64,000 nt of DNA from Gibbula magus (lineage: Eukaryota > Mollusca > Gastropoda > Trochida > Trochidae), in assembly GCA_936450465.1 (NCBI GenBank), contig OW388301.1, positions 17,403,523-17,467,522 on the forward strand. The letters run 5' to 3'. Positions 52,230 through 63,746 of this stretch are shown here, one piece after another. The translations under genes and the position numbers were made by a program. Position 1 is the first letter of the stretch; each line of letters begins with the position of its first letter. Under the pieces are notes generated by a model that worked only from the letters and a program-made list of their open reading frames with translations, did not search any database and was not told the DNA's origin.

Positions 52230-53283
52230 TATGTTACCAGTGAGAAAGGCTCTGCTGGCAGCCATTTTGTTTGATTAGAATGTTATGACATCTCATGAGG
52301 ATTCTCAAAGTTAAAAACAGAATTAAAAACAAAATGTTCTCTGTGTTATAGAATCCTAGCATTCTTAGCAGTTTAGACTACTTCAGATTTAAAGAACAGT
52401 CTGAGTTTTGTGAATCCTTGTGCAATTCTCGGCAGCACACAAATTAAACTTGCCGAACCAATAATCAACTCATAATCCCTTTGTTTCCAATATGATGGTT
52501 TAATCGGGATGATATAGAGCTCTTCATTGCTAAGATCCATTTGTGCTAGACTCCCTTGTGAATACGCTGAACAATTTGGATAGATCATATGAAAGTTGAG
52601 AAGTATTATATCGCTGTTAACTGTTCCCTGTGGATAATTTATTGTTGCGTTATAGTGCATCTGATATTGTATACCTCAGGCTTATATGAGTTATAGATTT
52701 GGATAAAAGCCAGCCTGAAAAAGTGAAACAAGTATCGATCATTTGAATTTTGGCTTTTAATTTTTATACTTTTAAACCTTTTGAAACCTAAGTTGACGAA
52801 AGTAGAAGTTTTGGTTTGTTAGTGATAAGGATTTTTCTATTTATTGTAGTATGTTGTAGGGAATATGTTTTACAGTATTTTGCAGTTTTGGTCTGAGACT
52901 TTTAGGATATTTTATGAGAGCTTTACACATCTTCATTCACTCTTTGGCAATTGTTGAAGAAAAAGTTGTGTAATGACTTTTTTTTATCTTGCTCTTGGGA
53001 ACCATAAGTATTATGGATTTATTCTGTCTGGTAGATTGAAATATTTCTTTTATTCAAATATACAGTCAAAATGATAACTAATGGAATAAAATAGTGGAGT
53101 GTAAGAAATGATAAAATCAAATGTTCGTACCATAATATGCATGTCACATATTAATTCCTTGAATACAATCCCGGGGTTCTAATGAAGGTCTGGGATATGT
53201 TTGAACAAAATATGGTATTCATATTCGAGATCCAGGTTATATTTACCTCAGCACCCCATGGCCCCCGGGGTTATGTTCAAGAC
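52230..53283. other. Intergenic DNA, no gene seen
   Basis: The 95-codon minus frame at 52373-52660 contains text resembling a dispersed repeat at 50.8 kb (ACTCCCTTGTGAATACG), so I do not call it. The remainder is AT-rich. Confidence 0.4.
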
Positions 53284-53516
53284 CTGGGCCCAGTTCCATA
53301 GCAGCGAGCGCTTCTAATCGCTCATTGATTGCTCAATGTAGCGCTCAAGTAGCCCTCAAGAAGCGCTCATTCTCTCTTGAACGACATGGTGCAAAACCTC
53401 AAAGTTCGCTCGCTTTGCTATGTAGCGCTACATTGAGCAATCGCGTTCAAGAGAGGTTTTAAAGTAATCGCTAATTGAGCGATTACTTTGAAACCTCTCT
53501 TGAACACGGCCCTGGG
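53284..53516. mobile_element. Foldback MITE with CTGGGCC termini
   Basis: The ends CTGGGCCCAGTTCCATAG and TTGAACACGGCCCTGGG are approximate inverted repeats. Inside are many AGCGCT and CAAGAG motifs and a near-perfect hairpin at 53451-53500 (AGGTTTTAAAGTAATCGCT against AGCGATTACTTTGAAACCT). Confidence 0.7.
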
Positions 53517-54145
53517 TTGTAATCAATGTAATATGGTATTGAGATATGTTCCTGTTTTCACTTCACTGACTATCTGATGAAGATCAAAAGTTCAAAAGTT
53601 GTGTCGTTGCTTTCATGGCTGATTGATTTGAAGTTTGAAGGAATGAAACACTGCTGCACATGTAGATATTATTATACAAAGGATTTTGAAAAGTTTAATT
53701 ACAAGTGAATGTGCTTCACAGTGTTGGTCGAGTCTTTTGTGGACATTTTATGAGTGCTTTAGTCAACTTTATTCAGAATTATAATAAAAGATGGCCGCCG
53801 TTGTTTCAGTTAATTAATGAATTATTTTTATTTTAAAGTTTATCATGTCATGTCATATAATGAAAGCCCTCCTCAAACGCAATCCAAAAATGCACAGTTC
53901 TCCCACATGCAATGTTCATCCAATTTGGGGTTTTGTGAGGTCCTTAAATACATGTATACTATATTTGGTATTTGCCAGCCATCATAATAATGGAATACCG
54001 TCAATCACTCATTATTGGAAACAGGTAGCACTCTAAGAAAAAGACCATTTATAACATTTGACATATGTGATTCAAACAACACACTGGATGCTTATGTGAC
54101 TTAAATTGCTGAGCTCACCACATCCAAATAAAAGTTAGACATGGT
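53517..54145. other. Intergenic DNA with a family B MITE scrap
   Basis: At about 54021-54095 the text AAGACCATTTATAACATTTG and CAAACAACACACTGGATGC is the right end of a family B MITE without the rest. No gene is supported. Confidence 0.45.
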
Positions 54146-54149
54146 TTAA

Positions 54150-54499
54150 AGGGGCAGTAGCACATTTTTTCGCTCAAATAACTTGATAAAATGTATTTGA
54201 AAAATAATGTCACCAATAGTAAAACACCCTTCTTTCCTCGGAAAATCAAGTTAAAAAATGAGTTTACATGGTTCAGTAAAGCCGTGGGAATCATTTTTGT
54301 AATTCAAAATAATAAAATGTGTTCACAATAAAATGGCCGACATGCATTTTTACTCTATACGCAGCATCGTTATTACCACTACGGATAAATGGTTTAATAA
54401 GATGTTTTACTCTCTAAGGTTAATTCAAATGACATAAATATCATTATAAATGGGAAATTTGAAGAAAAAAAATTTGGCAGAAAACGTGCTACTGCCCCT
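54150..54499 (+). mobile_element. TTAA-flanked MITE, family A, copy 4
   Basis: A 350-bp copy with TTAA on both sides (54146-54149 and 54500-54503), termini AGGGGCAGTAGCACA and CGTGCTACTGCCCCT, and the family interior (AAAATGGCCGACATGC). Confidence 0.85.
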
Positions 54500-54674
54500 T
54501 TAATATTGGGTAGGTGACCTGTGATGCACATTCATGGCCTGTACAAGATATCCTCTGTGTGTTTTTGTTTGTATAATCCCGAGGGGGTGAGATGGACATG
54601 AAATGACGTCCTAACAGGGTTTGGAGTTTGGAGGGTCAAGTGAAAGTCATCCTGCTGGCTGATACTGGCCAGGG

Positions 54675-55285
54675 AATCCTCCTCCCGGTCAGTTGGTAGA
54701 GCGTCAGACAATCACCTGAAGGTTCTTGGTTTGATTCCCACCATGGTTTCAGGATCAACTCTGTTACACAAGATTATGATAGTTATAGAGTAATAGTTTG
54801 ACTTTGTTTCTATTGAAGAAAGTGTCAGATATGAATAGCATCTGTATCATCATCATTATATCCCTGTAGCTCAGTTGGTAGAGTGTCAGACAATCACCTT
54901 GTGATTCCGGGTTCAATTCCAACCATGGTTTCAAGATCACCTGTGTTACACAAGATTATAATATGAATAATAGTATGACTATACATCCATTGTAGGAAAA
55001 TTTGCAATATGAATAGTCTCTTTATTATCATCATCATTATAATTATATCCTGTAGCTCAGTTGGTAGAGCACTAGAATGTCACCAAGAAGGTTCTGAGTT
55101 TGATTCCCACCATGGTTTCAAGGTCAACTTTCTTACACAAAATTATCACATGAATAATGCATCCATTGTAGGAAAATATGAATAGCCTGTGTATTATCAT
55201 CATCATTATCATTGTATCCTGCAGCTCAGTTGGTAAGGTGTTGGACACTGATCATGGGTTTCCGGGTTCAAATCTGCCACCATCA
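54675..55285 (+). repeat. Four tandem tRNA-like units
   Basis: Units start near 54675, 54861, 55047 and 55216 (spacing about 170-186 bp). Each has a TAGCTCAGTTGGTAGAG-type A box and a B-box-like GGTTTGATTCCCACCATGG or GGGTTCAATTCC. The spacers share TTATCATCATCATTAT and TACACAAGATTAT. Acceptor stems do not pair, so these are tRNA-derived pseudogenes or SINE heads amplified in tandem. Confidence 0.75.
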
Positions 55286-55299
55286 GACAGGTAAGATAT

Positions 55300-56420
55300 A
55301 GTGACTTGCACGAGAGAAATAACCATTAGTGTAGTACAGTGGGTAGAATGTTGCATGGCTCTTGCCTAAAGGTCCGAGTTTGAATATGTGATGAAATGGG
55401 TGATTATGTCAATTTTATGTTTTGCAAGTGGGAAATAGACAGGGAAACATAGACAGGGAAATGAGAAAAACATATTTCGATCTTAATGTAGAATACAAGT
55501 GATTAAAAACCAATGGACTTTATAGAATCACTAGTATCTGCATGATCATCCCTAATTAATCATCCTCCACAACTTTTTAGAAATATTGTTATCAATTTCT
55601 AAAACATCAAGAGAGTTAATAAAAAAATGTCATAAAATGTTACAACAGCATGCATCATTAAATGAGAGATTTGTCAAGTCCTTTGATAACAATTAAGCAA
55701 TAATTAATTCACATCATTCACACCTTTTCTGAAAATTGGAAGACCACTTTGTCACAAACTGAAAAAGTTCATCAGTTGTAATCACTTCACCTCACAATCA
55801 TTTCTGTTACAACAGCATGCATCGTTTAATGAGAAAATTTTCAAGTTTTTCTACCCTTAACTAATTCGCATATTTTCTGAAAATTTGGAGACCACTTTGT
55901 CACTGAAAAGAATTCATCTGATAAATGTCTTAACTTGTTATAACAGCATGCATCATTTCAATTAAAATTTGCCTTCCTTCCTTGCCTTCCTACTTGTCTT
56001 ATGACCCAAATTGATTTGCATCATTCGCATATTTTCAGAAAATTTGGAGGCCACTTTGTCTAACACAGAAACAATTCATCAAATAAATGTTATAACTTGT
56101 TATAACAGCATGCATCATTCATAAAAAATTGCCAAGTCTTATGACCCAAATTGATTCGCATCATTCGCATATTTTCTGAAAATTTGGAGGCCACTTTGTC
56201 TGACACAGAAACATTTCATCAAATAAATGTCATAAATTGTAATAACAGCACGCATGATTTCAATGAGAAATTTGTCATTAAGTTCTTGGGATAGTGACCC
56301 ATGTTAATAGATGAGCATGTCCAAATGTGTTGCATGGCTCTTGTCTAGAAGTTCTGGGTTTGAATATGGTGTGAATGGTGAAATGATAGTGAAGCTTACT
56401 GTCGTTATATGAATTCAAAG
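55300..56420 (+). repeat. Satellite-like array of ~130-165-bp units
   Basis: Five direct units are marked by ACAGCATGCATCATT or variants near 55644, 55811, 55941, 56102 and 56242. They share CATTCGCATATTTTCTGAAA, ATTTGGAGGCCACTTTGTC and AATTCATCAAATAAATGT. The array is bracketed by two copies of a GTTGCATGGCTCTTG motif (55353 and 56331), suggesting amplification inside a larger repeat. Confidence 0.75.
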
Positions 56421-56456
56421 AAATTCTAGACTAGATAGATCCTTAAAGTTTATGTA

Positions 56457-56656
56457 CTGTATTTCCTCTAATAAGCGCCCGGGCACTTATTTTTCCAGTA
56501 CCCCTTGACTCCCTGGCGCTTATTAGAGGCCCGGCACTAATTTCTTTAATAGAACATTGAAGTTTGCTAAGGAAGCATAATCTAATGGTTTAGACCTGGC
56601 GCTTTTCAGAGACCCGGTGTTTATTGGAGGCCCGGTGCTTATTAGAGGAAATATGG
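56457..56656. mobile_element. TA-flanked MITE with AATAAGCGCC repeats, copy 2
   Basis: A 200-bp copy with ends CTGTATTTCCTCTAATAAGC and CTTATTAGAGGAAATATGG between TA dinucleotides. The inner text GCGCTTATTAGAGGCCCGG repeats in both orientations. Confidence 0.75.
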
Positions 56657-57129
56657 TAGTCCAGTTGAATGAGCGCTTCAAGACTTCACTTGAGTTTTTA
56701 AGGGTGAATAACCTGTGTGAAAGTTGAGACTGGTTGCATGGTTCGCATTGAGGGCTAAAATAAATAAATTTTACAACAAAATTCAAACAACTTTTATGAA
56801 AGGACATCCGTGCAATTTTGATGTTGATAATGATAAAGATTCCACAAGTATTGTAAAATAAAAGTAAAATATTTTGGTCTTGCAGTTGAGTGGTTAACGA
56901 AAATACATACCGTTCAAAGTTATGTACCTCTTGTTGCAAGTCAAAATTGTTGTTGAGATAGATTTTGGATGAGAAAGAGAATATCTAACCCACTTCTGTT
57001 TATAATTAATGGGAGACAACTCCTTCACACATAGGAGTCTGTATTTCTAGAGGCAGGCGAGTTGATGTGAGCTTGGCAAACTTTATTTTCTAACATTTTT
57101 CACTGTTAATCTTTACCTGCTATGTGAAA
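56657..57129. other. Intergenic DNA, no gene seen
   Basis: The 138-codon minus frame at 56523-56939 starts in unique sequence but runs into the MITE and shows no domain. Confidence 0.4.
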
Positions 57130-57167
57130 CTATCAACGTCATCGCCATTGTCACATTCATCATCAGG

Positions 57168-57200
<33 letters not shown>

Positions 57201-57400
57201 GTCATATTCATAATCATCATCATATTCATCATCATCATCATCATCGTCGTTGTTGTCGTTGTCATCGTCTTCATCATCATCATCATCATCATCATCCCAT
57301 CAACATCATCTCAATTGTTACATTTATCATCATCATATTCATAATCATCATCATCATCCCATCAACATTGTCATTTTCATAATCATCATCATCATCCTTT
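57130..57400. repeat. ATC trinucleotide microsatellite
   Basis: Long runs of ATC/CAT with interruptions (ATTCATAATC, GTCGTTGTTGTC). The run gives a Met-rich minus-strand frame that is an artefact. Confidence 0.9.
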
Positions 57401-58218
57401 TTAATTAAACTTGAGCATAATAATTTCAAAATTGATAAATATTTCCTTTCAAATGACACTAGACTTACTGCAATTGTTTGGTCATTGCATCAACATTGCA
57501 ATGTTTATTCCAGTCAATTCAGAAATGCAGAAATGAAACTGATCAAAGTGTTCTTTCAAATTTAGATTTATACTCATCAACTCTTTGCGATCGCTGTATC
57601 TGTATAATGAATCTCAACACACAATGGTTTGTTTAATCGAGTACAGAATGCCCTAACTGGATTGATAAAAATAATCTTTTGGTATATATAATGATAAAAG
57701 AATAATAAAACATTGGTATAATGCTTCAATTATATTCATTGTAAATGTGATATTCATATATTGCATACCATGTTAGGTATATAATATTTCTGTAGATTCC
57801 TAAAAGCCAAAATAAAATTCATGGAAATATTAGATTAAATCCTTTTATTGCTTTAAAATTTTTATGTTTCACATTTCACATTGTTGACTTCTAACAAACC
57901 TATTTACTTTATCAACTCTTAAATATCTAAATCATGATCCTGATAACGATATATAAACTTTTGAAGCTTTATATTACAGTATTCATCACAATATTACAAG
58001 TATATCTGTATCATGCATGTATTACATCACAAAAGGAAATGTTTATCGTCAAATTGTAAAACTGAAAAAAGATATGATATCTCATATTTGTAAATTATAA
58101 TATTCCATCGCTTGAAGTTTTTTATAATACCAAAATGACAAATTATGAATAATATGAATACTTTAAGTGCTGAACTATTTAGTGTCTGAGGGGCCAATTT
58201 ACAGGAATAATGCCTCAT
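57401..58218. other. Intergenic DNA, no gene seen
   Basis: Very AT-rich; nothing recognised. Confidence 0.4.
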
Positions 58219-58222
58219 TTAA

Positions 58223-58581
58223 AGGGGCAGTAGCATGTTTTTTCGCTGAAATAAGTCACTGAAATGTAATTGAAAAATAATGTCACCAATAGTAAAACAC
58301 CCTTCTCTCTTCGGGAAACCAAGTTAAAAACATGTACATTGTTCGGTAAAGCCATGGGAATTATTTTTGTAATTCGAAATAATAAAATGTGTTCACAATA
58401 AAATGGCCGCCATGCAATTTTTGCTTTATACGCAACACTGTTATTACCAGTACGGATAATTGGTTTGTGTAATAAGATGTTTTACCCTCGAGCCTCTAAA
58501 GTAAATATAAATGACATAAACTATCATTATAAATGGGAAATTTGAAAAAATAAAATTTGAAAAAAACATGCTACTGCCCCT
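58223..58581 (+). mobile_element. TTAA-flanked MITE, family A, copy 5
   Basis: A 359-bp copy with TTAA at 58219-58222 and 58582-58585. The left terminus is AGGGGCAGTAGCATG and the right CATGCTACTGCCCCT: both arms carry the same C-to-T/G-to-A change (ACG to ATG), so the pairing is kept. Confidence 0.88.
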
Positions 58582-59186
58582 TTAAGAATGGTGTAACTGT
58601 GGATTGTTTATTCAAGTGCTAGATCAAAGTTCTTTTGCTCTTTTCTAATTTTTATATATTTAATTTTTTATACATTGATCTTTTAGCTAATTAAAAAAAA
58701 TCATGGTTAAAAATTCAGTGTTTATTAGAGTAAATATTGTCCCATCTCTCAAAATTGAGAATTCAATCAATCCTTTTCCGATATTTATTTCCAATAATAA
58801 GAATAATTTAATTGCATTAATTAATCGTTCAGCATGGCTCAATTGCTTTTCAATTAATTAAACATTTGTGCTGCCAGACAATTTTGATGTATTCAAAAGC
58901 TGATTACTTGGACAGTCTAGTAATGGTCGAAATCGACAACTGGGGTGATAATTCTTGTATATTTCATAGATTCAGACAGTTTTGACAGCGATGCAATTTA
59001 GGTAATAGACATTTGCCAAGTCCCCAATCCAGCTATGGGAATAATTGGCAGGTTTTGCATATGTGGTTGAAATGCGTCAGCTTCTGTTAAAGAAAGGATT
59101 GTAAAATATAAGACTTGGATGTCACTTGAAAAAGTGCTGAAGATTATTGTATTTAAGCGGGTAAGTCATTTCAAAATGTTTTGCTT
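58582..59186. other. Intergenic DNA, no gene seen
   Basis: AT-rich with no recognised repeat or frame. Confidence 0.4.
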
Positions 59187-59190
59187 TTAA

Positions 59191-59560
59191 AGGGGCAGTA
59201 GCACGTTTTTTCGCTTAAATAATTCAATGAAATGTATTTGAAAAATAATTTCACAAATCGTAAAACACCCTTCTCTCTTCGGAAAATCAAGTTAAAAATG
59301 AGTGTGTACATGGCTCAGTATTTAAGCCATGGGGATCGTTTTTGTCATTCGAAATAATAAAATGTGTTCACAATAAAATGGCCGCCATGCAATTTTTGCT
59401 TTATACGCAACACTAGTACTGTTATCACTACTACAAATAACTGGTTTGTGTAATAGGATGGTTATAAGTAAATTCAAATGGCACATACGTACTATCGTAC
59501 TATCATTATAAAAAGGAAATTTGAAAAAATAAATTTTGCAAAAAACGTGCTACTGCCCCT
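59191..59560 (+). mobile_element. TTAA-flanked MITE, family A, copy 6
   Basis: A 370-bp copy with TTAA at 59187-59190 and 59561-59564 and intact termini. It lies 610 bp from copy 5 in the same orientation. Confidence 0.88.
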
Positions 59561-59564
59561 TTAA

Positions 59565-60832
59565 GCAGTCATGGATGCTGCATCATATTTTCTTTTCTTC
59601 AGAAGAGCAACACCAGTAATGTACATTAATCCATTTTGAATATCACATAAGAATAATATTCTTGTATTATACATTAAAGGTTTTTTTTTTTAAATTTGTA
59701 TCTGAATGTGTGTGTGTACAAGTGAGAGCTGTATATGTGTAGAAAATCCCACTCCCTAAAAAAGCTATTTGAACAAATGGCCTTCATTTCCATGGAATGG
59801 AAGTCAATTTGATGTAACAGGGGTGGAGGTATAAAAAAATTTACAAAAAACATTTTTCAAAGTTTGTCATCCAGTTTGGCTTATTTTCTCTTAAAGGGTT
59901 GGTTCTATCAGAGTATAATCATTTTATTTTTTGGAAAATATTTGTATTAATTCGATAACTGAGTAATAAAAAATAGTGATAGAATTTCCATGAACTAGCA
60001 AATAATTTATCATTACATGATTAACAATGTATTTTGTTTGTTGGTTTGTTTTTAAGTCTGTCATTTTTTTGGCTTTCAAGGCTTTGAATTCCATGATTGT
60101 GTAAGGGTTGAAGTTAATTCTTGTAAGTAGTTTTAGAGGATGACTGTAATAAGTGCCAGACAATGGTGACAGCCTGACTTGTGTATATATATACAGTAAA
60201 TTGATACATATAGTTAATAAATTACATACATAAGACAATACTATACAGAGAAAAGGACACAAGCAACCACTTAGTGATTTACGAGACTCTAAAAACAAAA
60301 TAAATATATTGCATGGATATAAACTTTTTTTTTAAAGTAAATTTGTATAAGGATAAGTAGCTTTAAAATATTGCAATGTTAGGAAACAGTGTGATTTTAA
60401 AAAATTAGGAGTATAAAAGATGACGTTGTTTGGATAAAATAAGATTGCAGGTTCTGTATACTCAAAATCACAATCAGTTACTTAGAACTTTAAAGAATAT
60501 GGAAGGTTTGTGAAATTCAACACACAAAAAAATCCTCTTCATTATCATTGGACATTTGAACATTTGAACATTGTATTAAAAAGAACAAGTTCTCTCTGGC
60601 TTTTTGTTTTTGTCCATTTCGTGAACAGCAATGTCATGTTTAGCCGGAGTAGGCTTTCTACACTCAAATACAGGTCACAGAGGTCATGACCTGAAAAGCT
60701 ATTTTCATCTTGAGATTTTATGTGCTCTTCAAAGGGAGGTAATTTAAAGGAAAAACAGTGATGAGTTAAATCTTCAAGTGTGTCTTTATTTGTAGGGGAT
60801 TTTATCTCTGGCCTCAAAGATAGGTCAGAGGG
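59565..60832. other. Intergenic DNA, no gene seen
   Basis: The 124-codon minus frame at 59924-60298 has hydrophobic stretches but no family signature, and it is not accompanied by splice sites I trust. At 60600-60700 there is the text TTTCGTGAACAGCAATGTCA, repeated at 62382, and a scrap of the GGTCACAGAGGTCATGACC repeat. Confidence 0.4.
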
Positions 60833-60840
60833 GTAAGGAC

Positions 60841-62219
60841 CAGGGATGCAGATTCAAATTTTTGCCAGTCGGACATTTCATCTTTGACCCAAAAAGACGA
60901 ACCCGGAAGTAAAACAATTTTTATGAAAAAAGTATCAGAAAGTATTACTATTTGTTGGTTCTTCATTCATTGCATACTATTAAACATAACACGAACGCAA
61001 TTAACGATAACTATTAATTTATCATTAACATGCATAAAATGGTTCATAATTTAAAATCAATGTTTACCAACTACGATTTACCGACAGTGCTAGTTTGAGC
61101 GAGTTTACACAAGCGAGTTTACAAGCGAATTTGCGTCAAGATGGACGAGAAAATTCCAATAATTTAATTGCACATAGTTCATCAGAAGTTCAAATCATGG
61201 ACCAAATGATATATACCTTCTAAATAATCATTTTAAATTCAAAGGAACTCGTTTTCAATAGCGATATAATTTACGTAAACTCACAACTCGGCAGAGCACG
61301 TGGTCCAACTATTTTCCATACGACTATTTCCTATTCAAGACGTAGTTACGAATTTGAACTTATTCTTATAAGATTACTTTTATATTTTATTTGGAGACAT
61401 ATTTCGCAATTGTAAATGAATAATTATAGAATAAAAAGAACTAATGTAAACGCAAGAGAAATTGGAGTTTTTAAATTAGCGTACCTCTTTATAACGTGTG
61501 TCATCATGTAAATACGATCGCGTGTTCGTAGCGTCATACAAACGGTGTTTGACTACATAACGTCTCGTGAAATAATATTGCTAATTATTCGTTTTTGATA
61601 GGTTTATTTATTTTGAATTTGTATAATAGCTTTACCATACATCGATATTGATCTATCATATTTTGTTACAATATGTTACCTATGTTTTATGAACGAGATA
61701 TTATTAAATTTATCGAGATTCAAAGTAACAAAATCTTAATCTGTAACAAATTCATGAATCACCGGTACGGTGAAGCCACACGTTCATGCAATGTTTATTT
61801 TTGACAAATTTTGTTTACAATGCGATTTTAATGGAATCTTTTTCGTAAATAATGTTGTGAAATGGGTCATATCTTTCAGTCACTAAATGACACTGGAAAT
61901 TTCAATTAAATATCAAACGGTAAGTTTTTTTTTTCTGCCGACAATTATAATTTACTGAAGATAATGACGATTGACGTCGTGCCTCGTGCTGTGAAGAAAA
62001 AATGTGACTTCTTGACTGGATCAACATATTTCAATTTCATAAACAATTATGACCGACACAAGCAGGGCCGTTTGCCTTTATTTAATATGCTTGTAAGTTT
62101 AGTTTTCCTTTTATTTTCTGCAATCAGTCAACTGATGTCCGATAGGTCAATTTTCCATTCGGTCAAACTGGATTTACAATCGGACATGTCCGGCAAATAG
62201 ACCGATATCTGCATCCCTG
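60841..62219 (+). mobile_element. hAT-type non-autonomous element, copy 2
   Basis: A 1379-bp copy of the element at 37007, with its own perfect 8-bp duplication GTAAGGAC (60833-60840 and 62220-62227). It carries about 250 bp (61336-61585) that copy 1 lacks, where copy 1 joins CTATTTCCTATTC directly to CTAATTATTCG. A 78-codon frame (61964-62200) corresponds to the 96-codon frame of copy 1 but has a deletion and a changed N-terminus. Confidence 0.9.
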
Positions 62220-62227
62220 GTAAGGAC

Positions 62228-62915
62228 CTTAAGATCTATTTCATCTTCTCCATTTAAAGTGCTTCCTATTTGTTGTACCTCTCACCTAGCTAGAAGTTGA
62301 CATTTTGAATTAGTTAATGTATAGGTCTTTAAAGCCTGATGACCTTACAGAGCCAGTAGCACTATTTTTGTTTTTGTTCATTTCGTGAACAGCAATGTCA
62401 TTTTTAGCCAGAGCAAGCTTTCCACACTGTTGATAGCATCGATGATTAGCTTCACTTAAAAATCCACTCGAAATTCATTTCCACAAAAATTGACTGACAG
62501 GACCCTCCCGTTAATGTTTTCACCTGTGTTGTTGAACCCTGACCATTTACAGTGAGAAACTAATTAACACAGGTGACACTGTTAATTAAGGATATGTCAT
62601 ACCTGATAACGATCAGCCAGGTGAAAAGTTCATGAAGATACGACAGAGTTGTATACAATGTGAACTCTATGCATCACCATGGTAACAAGACAATAAGGAA
62701 CCGGGGTATTGTTCAAACCATAATTATCTATTGTCTTCAGTAATTAGCATTATTATATTATTGCTGGCATCTAAATAAAACGTTATGATAATAATGTGAG
62801 GGCAATTTGAACATACGTACCCTTTGTGTTCAGTAATTAGAGGGTCACTATCATGCAGACCTTATAAAAATTGATTCACAAATTCCGTAACGAAGGCAGA
62901 TAAGAAGTCATAATT
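62228..62915. other. Intergenic DNA, no gene seen
   Basis: Begins with text (TTTCGTGAACAGCAATGTCA at 62382) that also occurs left of the hAT copy, so that copy landed within or between older repeats. No gene. Confidence 0.4.
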
Positions 62916-62919
62916 TTAA

Positions 62920-63405
62920 AGGTACATCCATTAATTGTGTTTAATAAAATTTAATTTGGCTTAACTACATCCCAACACACCATATGTGCTGTTTACGATA
63001 CAAAAAATTCACTCAGCTGGCTTATTCATCCCCAATCGCCAAATATGTCATAATTACTTGTTTCCAATTCAAATCGAGTAACATCATTATGCATGTGCAG
63101 AAACTGAAAGGGCACGTCCTATTTACATACACAGTAGTTATATGACCTATTGAACATTATCAACCCTAATTTGTTATTTTGTCTTGTTTAAATAAGATTC
63201 CAAAATTACGTTTATCTCATTGGCGCGTGCCACACACTGTGCATTGTCCAGTTTTCAATACAATTACCTTCATATCGTCAATATACTAAGTCGAGTATCA
63301 TCAAAATGGTAGTTTTCGCTAACAGTAAGTACTTCTCGATAAAATAAGACCATTTATAACGTTTGGCATATTTTACCCCCAACAATACAATTAATGGATA
63401 TACCT
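62920..63405 (+). mobile_element. TTAA-flanked MITE, family B, copy 4
   Basis: A 486-bp copy in the same orientation as copy 1, with TTAA at 62916-62919 and 63406-63409. Both termini carry the same three-base expansion: CATCCATTAATTGTG on the left and CAATTAATGGATAT on the right. Confidence 0.85.
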
Positions 63406-63409
63406 TTAA

Positions 63410-63746
63410 TTTTATTCATTTCATAAACAAAATAAACAAATGTCATTGTACCAAAAGAAAAGATACGCAGGTTGTATTCTTTTTCTTAACGATGATAGAT
63501 GAGAGAGTTTTCAGTCGTAAATATCAATGAACAAATGATGAGTATTGATGTGATCAGGGTTGATCCAAAGTTTTTCACACTCGTAGCATGATGAATGTGG
63601 CTTCGATTCTCATATTGTTTTAAATTTTGACTGAATAATGTGTGCTATTCTCTTTCATACTGTCAAATATAAAATCATCAAAATGGTACCCTCAGTAATG
63701 TCTTAGCTGGTTTGTGTTGTAATCATGTTCTAATAACACATATACT
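63410..63746. other. Intergenic DNA, no gene seen
   Basis: Fragments (TTTTTCACACTCGTAGCATG and TTAGCTGGTTTGTGTTGTAA) resemble the repeat duplicated at 34.2-35.0 kb. No gene. Confidence 0.35.

Noticed and set aside
52373..52660. 95-codon minus-strand frame as a host exon
   Set aside because: Part of the text is shared with a stop-containing segment at 50.8 kb, indicating a dispersed repeat rather than a gene.
54675..55285. Functional tRNA gene cluster
   Set aside because: A and B boxes are present but acceptor stems do not pair and anticodon arms are not convincing.
56523..56939. 138-codon minus-strand frame
   Set aside because: Its C-terminal half lies within a TA-flanked MITE and there is no domain.
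57113..57295. Met/Thr-rich minus-strand frame
   Set aside because: It is a direct translation of an ATC microsatellite.
59924..60298. 124-codon minus-strand frame with hydrophobic segments
   Set aside because: Composition follows local AT-richness; no family signature or splice/promoter evidence.
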